This document shows positions 1 to 9,649 of a stretch of DNA of 64,000 nt, in pieces. Below the pieces are notes generated by a model, which saw nothing but the letters and a program-made list of their open reading frames with translations, did no database searches and had not been told where the DNA came from. The position numbers and the translations under genes were made by a program. How positions within the stretch are numbered: position 1 is the stretch's first letter; every line of letters begins with the position of its first letter. This DNA comes from Spiroplasma sabaudiense Ar-1343 (GTDB lineage Bacteria > Bacillota_I > Bacilli_A > Mycoplasmatales > Mycoplasmataceae), in assembly GCF_000565215.1 (NCBI RefSeq), contig NZ_CP006934.1:744001-808000 (forward strand), written 5' to 3'.

Positions 1-303
1 TAGTTTTGCATAATCCGCAATTCGCTCAATCTCTCTACTAATCAGAATTGAACCAACTGCCAAGCGCAAGTCACCAGCGACCATTTGTTGTTTTGCGATT
101 TTTCACAATGCCATATTAGTAAATTTATTTTGTAATTGATCGATGACCTTATCCCCACTAATTACTTGATTAGCAAGTTCAATATCTCTTTTTTTCATCG
201 CTTCAAAAGTTCTTCCATATTGCGATTTTGTGGCTTCAACTAAATTACTCATATCTTTTTTTATTGCTTTGACATCGTTGTCTAAAATTTTATTGTATGA
301 CAT
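1..303 (-). CDS. phoU: PhoU-like phosphate transport regulator (partial, C-terminus outside window)
   Basis: This is the N-terminal 100 residues of a PhoU protein; the gene runs off the left edge. PhoU proteins are cytoplasmic helical-bundle regulators that damp the PstSCAB phosphate importer. The read sequence is helical (start MSYNKILDND) and continues through a TGA-encoded Trp into GDLRLAVGSILISREIERIADYAK-type sequence, of which the stretch around residues 80-100 (DLRLA...SREIERIADYA) is the classic PhoU repeat signature with acidic and Arg residues for metal binding. It lies 8 bases downstream of pstB on the same strand, the usual last place in a pst operon. The family call is firm; the C-terminal half cannot be judged. 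Confidence 0.93.
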
Positions 304-311
304 ATCTATTT

Positions 312-1289
312 CTATCCAAATCTACCTGAAATGTAATCTTCAGTTTTTTTATCTTTAGGGTTGGTAAATATTCTTTTCGTGCGATCATATTCAACAAGTT
401 CTCCTGAAAGAAAAAACGCTGTATAATCACTAACTCTTGTGGCTTGGGCCATAGAATGAGTTACTATTACTATTGTATAATCTTTTTTTAATTTTAAAAT
501 TAATTCCTCAACTTTTAATGTTGCAATTGGGTCTAATGCACTTGTTGGCTCATCCATTAAAAGAATTTTTGGGCGCATTGCGATTGCACGAGCAATACAC
601 AAACGTTGTTGTTGCCCCCCAGATAATCCCAAAGCAGAATCCTTTAAATAATCTTTAACATCATCTCACAAAGCAGCTTTTCTTAATGAGTCTTCAACTA
701 GTTGATTTATGACTTCTTTATCGCGAATTCCTTGACTTCGCGGTCCAAAAGCAACATTATCATAAATTGAGATTGGAAATGGGTTTGCTTTTTGAAACAC
801 CATTCCGACTTCAGTTCGCAATCTAGCAACATTTATTCCTGGTTCATAAATATTTATCCCATTTACTTTAATAGCCCCTTGAATAACTACATTTTCAACC
901 AAATCGTTCATACGATTTATTGAGCGAAGTAGCGTTGATTTCCCACAACCACTTGGTCCTATGAAAGCTGTCACTGTATTTTGCTTGATTTTCATATTTA
1001 TTTTTGAAAGCGCTTGTTTAGTTCCAGAAGAGTAGTAAAAATCCAAATTCTCAACTTCAATTACGTTTTCGCGATCTTTTAAAAGTGGTTTTTTGACTTT
1101 GGTAAATAAGTCTTGGGGTTCAATTTCTTTAACTTCAATTGTATTTTTAAACGCTTCTTTTTTAGCCTCTGATTCAGCAGCCTTTTTATTCTTTTTCTCT
1201 AATTTGATAGCCTTTGAATCAATAATAGTTTGATCATTTAATTCAACTGTTGAAAGAGAATCTTCTGTTTTATTTTTTGTTGGAATCAT
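312..1289 (-). CDS. pstB: Phosphate ABC transporter ATP-binding protein PstB
   Basis: ATPase subunit of the phosphate importer, 325 aa. Walker [10 protein letters not shown] lies at about residues 111-119, the ABC signature LSGGQ at 222-226 and Walker B ILLMDEP at 242-248, followed by the switch His region (IVTHSMAQA). One TGA codon, about residue 208, encodes Trp. The ABC domain starts near residue 76, so the protein has a lysine- and glutamate-rich N-terminal extension of about 75 residues that ordinary PstB (about 250-270 aa) lacks. The start is set by the strong GGGAGGGG ribosome site just upstream of ATG at 1289. The first 20 bases overlap the end of the pstCA gene, which suggests coupled translation. 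PhoU follows. Confidence 0.97.
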
Positions 1290-3441
1290 TTTTACCCCTC
1301 CCTTCCTTTAGGATATCCTTAATTACTTTTCGATTTTTTTTGCGATTGCCTCTTATTATTTTATTTCTTTTGAAGTTAAAAAGCAAAAGAAATTTTTTAA
1401 ATCTTACAGTTGTTGCATACCAAAATTTTTTAAAGTCCGCAGCATAATTATGTTTAAAAATTCCTGAAAATAGCGCTGATCAATAAGCTAAAAATTTGAC
1501 TGGGCGATATTTTGGATCTAACTTAACTGAAATCGTCTTACTAATGTAATTCAATAGCAATACTAATCCCAAGGTTACTAAAGCTAGCTGATAGGCTACA
1601 CTCATTGTATTTGGGTTCCCTCCCTCGGCTGCCATCATGTAAATTTGAGTTGTCATCGTTGCCCCAGAAGACAAGAAACCTTCAGTTGGATAACGCACTG
1701 CTGTTCCTAAAGTTAGATAAACTGGCGCTGATTCACCAATTATTCGTGAAATCGCCAAAATTGATCCTGTTAAAATACCTTTCATCGCATTTGGAATAAC
1801 AACCTTAATTGTTGTCATTGTTTTACTTAAACCCATTCCAATAGCGGCTTCCCGATAAGATTCTGGAACCGAGGTAATGGCATCCTTAAATGATGTAATA
1901 AGCGTTGGTAAAATTACTATTGTCATTGTTAGACTCGAAGCAAAAATAGACATTGGCAAGCCAAAAAAGACAATGAAAACCGTTAAACCAAAAACCCCAA
2001 AAACAATACTTGGTGTTGAAGCCAAGACATTTATTGAAAAATCTAAGACTTTTGTAAATTTACTTTTTGGACTTGCATATTCAGTTAGATAAATTGCCAC
2101 TATTAAAGCTATTGGAAAAGCAAATAGCATTGTTGATAAAACCAAAAAGATTGTGACAATCATTGTAGCAAAAATTCCAGCCTTTTGACCTTCAAATTTT
2201 AAAAAGTATTCAAAGCCAAAGCCAACAAAACCCTTAATCGTCACTGTTAGGATAACTCAAAGCGTGAAAGAAATCACAATACTTGTCGCTAAAATCATTA
2301 AGAATTTTTTTCAAAAACTATAGAAATTTTTATAGCCGGTTCGCATGGCTGATGAACGAACCAAGACCCCCAATTTAATATCTTGGTATTTATATTCTCT
2401 TTGAACCTCCTCGGTCTCTTTAGCATCACTGCTGGGGTTTTTGGTTTTCAAAATATGGTTGCGGCGCTTTTTAGTTTTAAAGTTTGAAATAACAATAATT
2501 GAAAAATTAATTATTATAACTATGAAAAATAAAATCAATCCAATAGCATATAATGCAGATTCATGAATAGAACCATGATTTTCTAACATCTCCAAACCAA
2601 TAGTTCCTGCAAGAGTTCGCACAGAAGAAAAGATAAAGCCTAAAAAACCGTCATTGGTGGTTAATCCAATGGTTGAGTTTCCAGCTATTAAAATAACCGC
2701 CATTGTTTCACCAATTATTCGAGCCATTCCTGTAATAATTGCTCCAATTATTTTTGTTCTAGCAGATCTTCTAACAACCTTAAAAGTTGTGAATTCCTTT
2801 GATAGCCCTAAACCAAGAGCTGCGAAACGATAACCATCAGGAACCGCATCAATCGCATTAATTGATAGTGTAATCATTGTGGGCAATGCCATAAATGCCA
2901 ATGTGAAACCAGCTGTCATTAAGTTACCAGGTGAACGAGCTCCCATTGAAACAAAAATTGGTCCAATTTGATCTAATGCAAAAAGTCCAAAAACAACCGA
3001 AGGAATTCCTGCAAGTAATTGAATTACAGTAATAACGGTTCTTTTGGTTCGGTTAGACAAATACTCACAAATAAATAACGAAGTATAAATTGTAAGCGGA
3101 ACTGCAAAAATCAAAGAAATTATAAGCATTGCTAGGGTTGAAATAATTGTACTTCAAATCCCATAACTGGCGCTGGGATCGTTATCAGCACCTGGTTGTC
3201 ATTTTTCTGTAAAAATAAATTTAAAAAAACCAAATTCGTTAAATATCGGAATTGATTTAAAAACAATAAATCCTAATAAAATAATTAGTAAAAAGATTAC
3301 AATTGCAGTAATCGAAATAATTACCGTCTTTGAAAAAACATCTAGTTTAGAAGTTTTAACTCTAGGTAATCCTGGATTTTTAGGATTTTTTTTACTCGGA
3401 TTAACTTTTAAATTATCAGAACTAATCTGTGTTGTTGTCAT
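1270..3441 (-). CDS. pstCA: Fused phosphate ABC transporter permease PstC-PstA
   Basis: A single 723-aa reading frame encodes both membrane subunits of the phosphate channel. It is continuous in one frame once TGA is read as Trp (for example near 3198, 2310 and 1480). Residues 1-40 are basic and cytoplasmic, one membrane helix follows near 38-62, then a PstC-like half with the permease loop near the [18 protein letters not shown] segment, a charged linker (about residues 320-370), and a PstA-like half with a second copy of the loop ([20 protein letters not shown]). A basic C-terminal tail of about 70 residues runs to the stop at 1270-1272, inside the beginning of pstB. Fused Pst permeases are known in mollicutes. 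The start codon at 3441 follows a PstS-like gene. Confidence 0.93.
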
Positions 3442-3478
3442 TTAAGTACCTACTTCTAAAAATCGTGTTTAAGTTTAT

Positions 3479-4597
3479 TTATCCAACTTTGTTTTGCGGA
3501 TTTAAAACAACTTTTCTAATTAAACCTTCATCTCGATAAATATCTGAAATTAATCCATTTTGCGATTCTTCAATAATTCATATTAAAAATTTAGAAATTG
3601 CATCAATCTTTTGATTGAAACTATTAAAAATCGCAATAAATGGTCTTTGAAATTTATAAATCCCTTGCATTATCGCTTCTTCGTTAGTTATTGAGTTTTC
3701 AAGCGGCTCATTTAAAGAAATGATTGATTCTTTTTCTCAGTCTTGAATTCCATCATAATCAACAGGATTAGCTAGCCTAATGCCATCAATCGCACTAAGA
3801 TACATTCCTGAACTCTTGGTTATTTTAGGTACAAAAGCATATGAAATATATCCAAATCCACCTGATTCGACCATTTGTAGCATCATTCCATTTGAGTTAA
3901 CAACATTGGCAGCAGGCATATTTTTGACCCCTGTTAACGAAGAAAATGCATCTCTTGTCCCTGAACCATCTTCACGGGTAATTGGTAAAATTTTTTCATT
4001 AGCAACCTTATTAACAATTTCATCTGAAATCACTTCGCGGCTGTTTTTTTGAACAAAACGGGCTAGTTCATTTCAGGTGCTTTGAAAATCATAAATTTTT
4101 TGAAGCATTTGTTTTGATTCTAAATTTGTTTTATCAGCAAAAATAAAATTTAAGTTTTTTGATAGAATTGGATCTCAACTTGAAGGAGGATGATAAATAA
4201 TAACAATTGCATCAACTGCAAACTCCAAAGCAACAGTGTCTTTTAATTGGGTTGGTGAAGAAAGTAGTCCAACCACTTCCTTATCGTTGCTTGTTGTTGC
4301 TTGTTGTGATCAAGTTCCAGTTGTCAAAGTTGATTCGGTTGCATCTTTTGAAATGAAACCAACTTCATAACTTCCATTTTGAACTCCAACAACCCCTGCT
4401 TGACTTCCTGTCGAATTATAAATAAAGTCTTTTTTTTCATTATTATAATAAGTTGTTGTCACCTTCTGCATTAATGGGTTAACGCTGGTACTGCCCCCCA
4501 TTATATAGGAACGATTTGGCACAACCAACGTTCAAATTCATAAACCAGCTAGAATAATAAATATTAGCGATAGATAAATGGCGATTTTCTTGGTCAT
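3479..4597 (-). CDS. pstS: PstS-like phosphate-binding protein
   Basis: Extracellular substrate-binding component of the Pst importer, 372 aa. The N-terminus (MTKKIAIYLSLIFIILAG) is a signal-anchor helix, but there is no Cys in a lipobox position, so the protein is probably held by an uncleaved helix rather than lipid. Family marks are MGGSTSVNPLMQ near residue 33 (phosphate-loop Ser/Thr), STGSQAG near residue 60, and REDGSGTRDAFSS near residue 205, the second ligand loop. Two or more TGA codons encode Trp. It starts with ATG at 4597 after AACAGGGGGA, 23 bases behind the smc stop, and leads directly into pstCA. Binding of phosphate is inferred from the motifs and operon. Confidence 0.92.
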
Positions 4598-4620
4598 TTT
4601 TTCCCCCTGTTAAATTTTTT

Positions 4621-7575
4621 TTATCCTGTTGCCTCAACTAAGTTTTTAGCATCAACTAATTTTATTTGTACAATTTTTGTAATTCCTTTTGACTGCATTG
4701 TTGCTCCAAATAGAACTTGGCAATTTTCCATTGTTCCAGTTCTGTGTGTAACGACAATAAATTGGGTATTTTTTGTAAAAACTTTTAAATATTTTGCAAA
4801 TCTTTCAACATTTGCTTGATCCAAAGGTGCCTCAACCTCATCAAGAATTACCATAGGAATAGGACGAACTTTAAGAATTGAAAACAAGACCGACAAAGCG
4901 ACCATTGATTTTTCTCCTCCTGAAAGTAAGTTTATATTATTAATTTTTTTACCTGGAGGATTAATTTGAATATCAATTCCTGAATTCAACAAATCTTCTG
5001 GATCAGTGTAAATTAATTTTGCTGAACCACCTCCAAAGAGCGCGGTAAAAGTCTCAGGTAAAGTCTGATTAACTTCTGAAATAACCTTTTTAAATTGAGT
5101 TACCATTTGATTGTCCATATTAAGAATTGCAATTTCTAAATTTTTAATACTCATTTGAACTTCATTTGTTTCACTAACATAAAATTGATAGCGATCATTT
5201 TCTTCTTGAAATGCTTCAATTGAATCCAAGTTTACATTTCCTAAATTTTTAATTTCGTTGCTCAAATCGATAATTTGGCGGCGAGTTATTTCTTCATTTG
5301 TTATTTCGATTTCGTTATTTTCGCTTGCGGCTTCAACTGTTAAGCCATAATTTTGCACTAAACGCGTTGATGATGTATTTAATTTTTCACTAATTAATAC
5401 GGCATCTCTTTTTAACTCGTAATCCTTATCCTTCAAAGCCGAAAGTAACTTGCGTTTCTCATTGGTTGAATCATTTAGTAGGTTTTGGCGTTCTAAAGAT
5501 TTATCTTTTAAACTTCTAGCAACATTTAATTGTTGTTGTAATTCTTCTTTTAAATTATCTGAGGCTATAATTTCTTTTGTCAGTTCTAAAATTTCTTCTT
5601 CAATTGATGATGAAATATTTTCTTGACTGTCAATATCTTTTCCCGTAATTATTCGATATTCTTCTCTAGCCTCAATAATGTCAATGTTTATTATTTCAAT
5701 ATTTTTTCTTGCAGCTCCAATAAATGATTGTTTTTGAGATATTTCCTCACGAATCTGTTCTGAGGTTTTTTTCAATTCTTTAATATTTTGATTTACTGTA
5801 CTTTGATTTTCTGATAAAGTAGCCAATTCCTGTTCGAGTTCTTGAATTCGTGAAGCATTATTTAGTGAAGAAATTTTTAATTTTCTGGAACCACCAACAA
5901 TTGCTCCGTTTGGCAAGATTCTTTCACCATCCAAAGTTGCAATGTTATGTTTATAGTTGATAAGCTTAGCTATTTCTCTAGCTTCATCAAAATTATTTAC
6001 AACAATTGTTGTTCCTAAAATATAGTCAATTGCTTTTTGATATTTAGCATCAATTTTAACTAAATCGTTTCCAAATCCAACAAATCCTTTGGCTTTTTTA
6101 ATAACAAATTTTTGTTCATCACTGATGAAATTTGGTCGAATACTACTTAAAGGAATAAAGGTTGCATAACCTGCTTTATTTAATTTCAAAAATCTTATAA
6201 TTTCCTTAGCTGATTCTCCTGAATCAATAACAATATTTTGTAAAGCTGCTAGTATTAGCGCTCCAATTGCTTGTTCATGCTCTTTTTCAACACTAATCAA
6301 ATCTTGAATTGTTCCAATAACTCCTGGTAGGATGTGTTTATTATTTAAAACGTTTTTTACACCATCAAAAAGATCATCATTTGACGCTTGTTTTTGCTTC
6401 AAGTCATCAAGGGTTGATTCGACCTTTGCGATACTGCGACCTAATTTACCCAAGCTTTCGTTTAATTCATCTAGACTTGTAGATGTTTTTTTAAGAGAAT
6501 CTTGAAGTTCTAAATTTGAATTATTTAAATTTTTTAACTTCTCTTTTTCGCTAGTTAAATTTAAATTTAATTTTTTGGTTTCGCTTATTAGTTGCGATGC
6601 TTTAAACTCTTCGTTACCTGTTGAAGTGTTTTTTTGTTGGTTTTCAAAGGCGATTTTCTTAACTTTTAAATTTCCAATTTTCTCGATCACACTAGTGAAT
6701 TCATCATTTAATTTTATAATTTCTTTTTCACTTTTGAAATTATGACGCGAAATTTCATTAAATTCGCTTTCTTCAGCTGCGGTGATTCTTGCTAAATCCG
6801 ATATTTCATTTCGAAGAACCAATTTTTCTTGGTTTAATTCGGCAAGTTTTTTTTCATAAATTTGAATATCTTTAATTAAAATTGCAATTTCAATATTTTT
6901 TAACTGCTCAAATTTTTCTGAGTATACTTTGGCCTTTTCGGCTTGGTTTTTTAAATTTGGCAGTTTACGTTCAATTTCATTAATTATGTCATTTAGGCGA
7001 TCCAAATTTTCTTGAGTTCGTGCCAATTTTCTAATTGACTCGATTTTGCGTTTTTTATATTTTGCAATTCCTGCTGCTTCATCAAACAATTCACGACGCT
7101 CGTCTGGCTTAGATTCAACAAATTGGCTCACTGTTCCTTGAGATATAATTGCTAAACTAGACTTTGTTAAACCAGTTTCTAAAGCAATATCTTGAATGTC
7201 TTTTAAACGAACACGATTTTTATTTATATAAAATTCGCTCTCTTTTGTTAATCTAAAATAGCGACGCGTGATTTCAACTTCATCATATTCTAAAGATGCG
7301 AACTTTTTTTGAGAATTATTAAAAACCAAAGTAACTTCAGCCATATTTAATGGTGCATGATTTGCGCTTCCCGAGAAAACTATATCTTCCATGTTATCAC
7401 CACGCAATGATTTTGAAGATTGTTCACCCAATGCTCATCGAATAGCGTCATTAATGTTTGATTTTCCTGAGCCATTTGGACCAACAACTCCGGTCATCTC
7501 ATAATCAAAATTTAAAATTGTTGGTTCTGCGAATGATTTAAAACCAAATGCTTCAATTTTTTTTAAAAATAACAT
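4621..7575 (-). CDS. smc: Chromosome segregation ATPase SMC
   Basis: Structural maintenance of chromosomes protein, 984 aa, which compacts and segregates the nucleoid as a dimer. The head half begins FLKKIEAFGFKSFAEPT with Walker A GPNGSGKS at residues 32-39. Long coiled coils flank a hinge near residues 370-510 (PGVIGTIQDLI ... GAIVGGSRK), and the C-terminal head carries LLSGGEKSMVALS near residue 880 with Walker B MVILDEVEAPLD. Length is shorter than the usual 1,150-1,190 aa, mostly in the coiled coils. Three in-frame ATGs lie close together (7584, 7581, 7575); I chose 7575 because AAAGGA is then about 9 bases upstream. No scpA or scpB is in the window. It follows plsX-rnc, as in many Firmicutes. 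Confidence 0.97.
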
Positions 7576-7683
7576 ATTCATCATTCCTTTTGGTAATACC
7601 TATTAATTTAACTTTGTTTATTATATACGATTTTCAAGATTATTAAAAAAAATATATATAGTTCTTTTTTTAATTTTATAAAA

Positions 7684-7727
7684 ATTAAAAAAACTATTTG
7701 AGTTAAGGATATAACTTAAATAGTTTT
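7684..7727 (-). terminator. Rho-independent terminator after rnc
   Basis: The arms AAAACTATTTGAGTTA (7690-7705) and TAACTTAAATAGTTTT (7712-7727) pair with one G:T wobble. Read on the minus strand the hairpin is followed by a T-run, just after the rnc stop codon at 7734. It separates plsX-rnc from smc, so smc probably has its own promoter in the AT-rich gap up to 7575. Confidence 0.8.
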
Positions 7728-7733
7728 AAAAAA

Positions 7734-8417
7734 TTATTTTTTTAATTTTTGAAGACAATCTTTTGCAGACATTTGTTCAGCTTCTTGTTTAGAGAATCCT
7801 TCACCGATTCCATATTGAAACCCTTCCAAAAAAAGAGCAACTTGGTATCTTGTGCGATTATGAGTGGTGTGATTAGAATCAATTACCTTATAAACTAAAT
7901 CGTGGCGATTTTCAGCTTGTAGCAACTCTTGTAGCTCTGATTTAAAATCAACGTTTTTATCCATAAAACCTGGTTCTGAAATATATTTCAACATTGTTTG
8001 ATTAAGCCACTTTTGTAAAATTTCATGGCCTTGATCAAGATAAATTGCAGCTGTAAAAGATTCAAATACATCAGCTAGAATACTACTTTTTTCATAACCT
8101 TTTGAGTTTATTTCACCGATTCCAAGTCGAATAATTGAACCGATTTTTATTTCCTTTGAAATGGCTGCTAGAGTTTCTTCTCTTACAGAATTACTTCGAT
8201 ATTTTGTTAATACCCCTTCTTTTTCGTTAGGAAATTCGTTAAAAAAGTATAACGAAACATACATTTGTAAGATTGCATCTCCTAAGAACTCAAGTCGCTG
8301 ATAAGTGAAACCAGCTCTTTTCTCGTTTGCATAAGAATTATGTGTTAGTGCTTCTTCATAAAGTTTTAGGTTTTTTGGAATAATACTAAATTTTCCAAGA
8401 AAATCCCCTATATTCAT
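7734..8417 (-). CDS. rnc: Ribonuclease III
   Basis: Double-strand-specific endoribonuclease, 227 aa, for rRNA precursor and mRNA processing. The catalytic signature RLEFLGDAILQMYVS at about residues 41-55 contains the metal-binding acidic residues; a second conserved acidic patch (LADVFESFTAAIY) follows near residue 113. The C-terminal third (about 155-227) is a double-stranded-RNA-binding domain ending QEAEQMSAKDCLQKLKK. Start ATG at 8417 lies 2 bases after the plsX stop, with its AAGGGG ribosome site inside plsX, so the two are translationally coupled. Standard length. Confidence 0.97.
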   Translation of the reverse strand: MNIGDFLGKFSIIPKNLKLYEEALTHNSYANEKRAGFTYQRLEFLGDAILQMYVSLYFFNEFPNEKEGVLTKYRSNSVREETLAAISKEIKIGSIIRLGIGEINSKGYEKSSILADVFESFTAAIYLDQGHEILQKWLNQTMLKYISEPGFMDKNVDFKSELQELLQAENRHDLVYKVIDSNHTTHNRTRYQVALFLEGFQYGIGEGFSKQEAEQMSAKDCLQKLKK

Positions 8418-8419
8418 TT

Positions 8420-9439
8420 CTAAACCCCTTCCGATTCTTTAAGTAGAATTTCTAATTTTTTATCAATTTCATTTGATATGGCATCATAGGTCATTCTTAG
8501 AGTTGCATGAAAAGACCTTAAATCGCTTGAACCATGAGATTTAAAAGCAATTTTTTGAACCCCTAGCAAAATTGCACCGGCATGGTTTTTGTAGTCAAAT
8601 TTGGCAGCAACTTCTTTAAAGGCCGGTTTTAAAGAAAGTGCTGCAAGTTTTCTAAAAAACCCTTTTGTCACTGATTTTTTAATTTCTGAGAGCAATTTTT
8701 TACCCATACCTTCAATTGATTTTAAGGCAATGTTCCCTGTAAAACCATCAGTAACAATAATATCAACGTCTCCTGAAATTATTTCTCTTGGTTCAATATT
8801 TCCATAGAAATTAATCTTTGGACTTTCTTCAAGTAATTTATAAGTTTGAATTTGCAAATCCTTACCCTTAGATTTTTCCTCTCCGATATTTAAGAGACCT
8901 ACTAAAGGGTTAGAAATTCCCTGAGTTGACTTCGAATAAGCAGTTGCCATAATTGCAAAATTCAATAAATCATTTGGATCATTTTCAATATTTGCACCAA
9001 CATCCAACAGCAAGACAATCTTATCTTTAATAACAGTTGGTATCGTCGGCATAAAACCTGGTCGACTTACCCCCTCAAATTCTTTTAAAATAAAGTGAGA
9101 TCCGGCAATAAAACTTGCGGTGCTACCTCCAGTTACCATCCCATTTGCTTTGTCATCTCTAACAATTTCCAAAGCCTTTACCATTGATGAATTTTTCTTA
9201 CGACGTATTTCTAAAATGCCGTCAGTCATCTTTATTGTCTCTGTTGTAGGAAAAATCTCATAACGGTCGGCAACTTTTTTAGCCTTTCCATTACAATCCA
9301 ATTCATTTTGAATTTCATCTTGGTTACCTACTAAAATAATTTTTAAATCTTTTTTTTCAGTTAATATCTTTATTGCTGCTCCAATCGCTGGTTTAACACC
9401 AAGATCAGATCCCATAACATCAAACGCTATCGTCTTCAT
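8420..9439 (-). CDS. plsX: Phosphate acyltransferase PlsX
   Basis: PlsX (339 aa) interconverts acyl-ACP and acyl-phosphate, feeding phosphatidic acid synthesis. Family marks are IAFDVMGSDLGVKPAI at the N-terminus, the glycine-rich GGSTASFI near residue 103, LLDVGANIE near 145, and the VTDGFTGNIALK segment near 230. The start chosen is ATG at 9439 because GGAGG lies 5 bases upstream; an ATG four codons further up overlaps that site. It sits in the conserved plsX-rnc-smc block. With FakA upstream, FakB-like proteins at 60-62 kb and ACP at 63 kb it fits a pathway that uses external fatty acids. Confidence 0.97.
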   Translation of the reverse strand: MKTIAFDVMGSDLGVKPAIGAAIKILTEKKDLKIILVGNQDEIQNELDCNGKAKKVADRYEIFPTTETIKMTDGILEIRRKKNSSMVKALEIVRDDKANGMVTGGSTASFIAGSHFILKEFEGVSRPGFMPTIPTVIKDKIVLLLDVGANIENDPNDLLNFAIMATAYSKSTQGISNPLVGLLNIGEEKSKGKDLQIQTYKLLEESPKINFYGNIEPREIISGDVDIIVTDGFTGNIALKSIEGMGKKLLSEIKKSVTKGFFRKLAALSLKPAFKEVAAKFDYKNHAGAILLGVQKIAFKSHGSSDLRSFHATLRMTYDAISNEIDKKLEILLKESEGV

Positions 9440-9530
9440 ACAATCCTCCATTTTATAAAATTCTCAACTATTAGAATTTTTATTGCTGTTTCTATTATTA
9501 ATATTACTATTAATTAACTGAAATTAAATA

Positions 9531-9558
9531 ATTAAATTCAAAGAATTTCGAATTTAAT
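9531..9558. repeat. Inverted repeat upstream of plsX
   Basis: ATTAAATTC (9531-9539) and GAATTTAAT (9550-9558) form perfect 9-bp arms around a 10-base spacer, in the 210-base gap between fakA and plsX. It lacks a T-run and lies about 90 bases above the plsX start, so it may be an operator or chance in AT-rich DNA. It does not resemble the FapR site known for plsX in Bacillus. Confidence 0.35.
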
Positions 9559-9597
9559 AGAAATTATTTTATCATTAAAATAATTTTAAAGTTAAAA

Positions 9598-9643
9598 AAT
9601 AAAAATTCTTTTAGTTTCATTGAAAAACCAAAAGAATTTAAAA
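9598..9643 (-). terminator. Terminator after fakA
   Basis: AAATTCTTTT and AAAAGAATTT arms, extended by a GTTT/AAAC pair, form a hairpin on the minus strand directly after the fakA stop at 9650 and are followed by a T-rich run. Confidence 0.75.
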
Positions 9644-9649
9644 TCATAT

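Noticed and set aside
1480-3441. Three apparent fragments suggesting a broken pst permease gene
   Set aside because: All fragments share one frame, separated only by TGA codons that read as Trp; the gene is intact.
4621-7575. SMC start at 7584 or 7581
   Set aside because: Both are in frame but too close to the AAAGGA ribosome site; ATG 7575 gives better spacing and matches the family start.
8601-8807. Short plus-strand frame inside plsX
   Set aside because: It lies wholly within a strong gene on the other strand and has no family resemblance or start signal.
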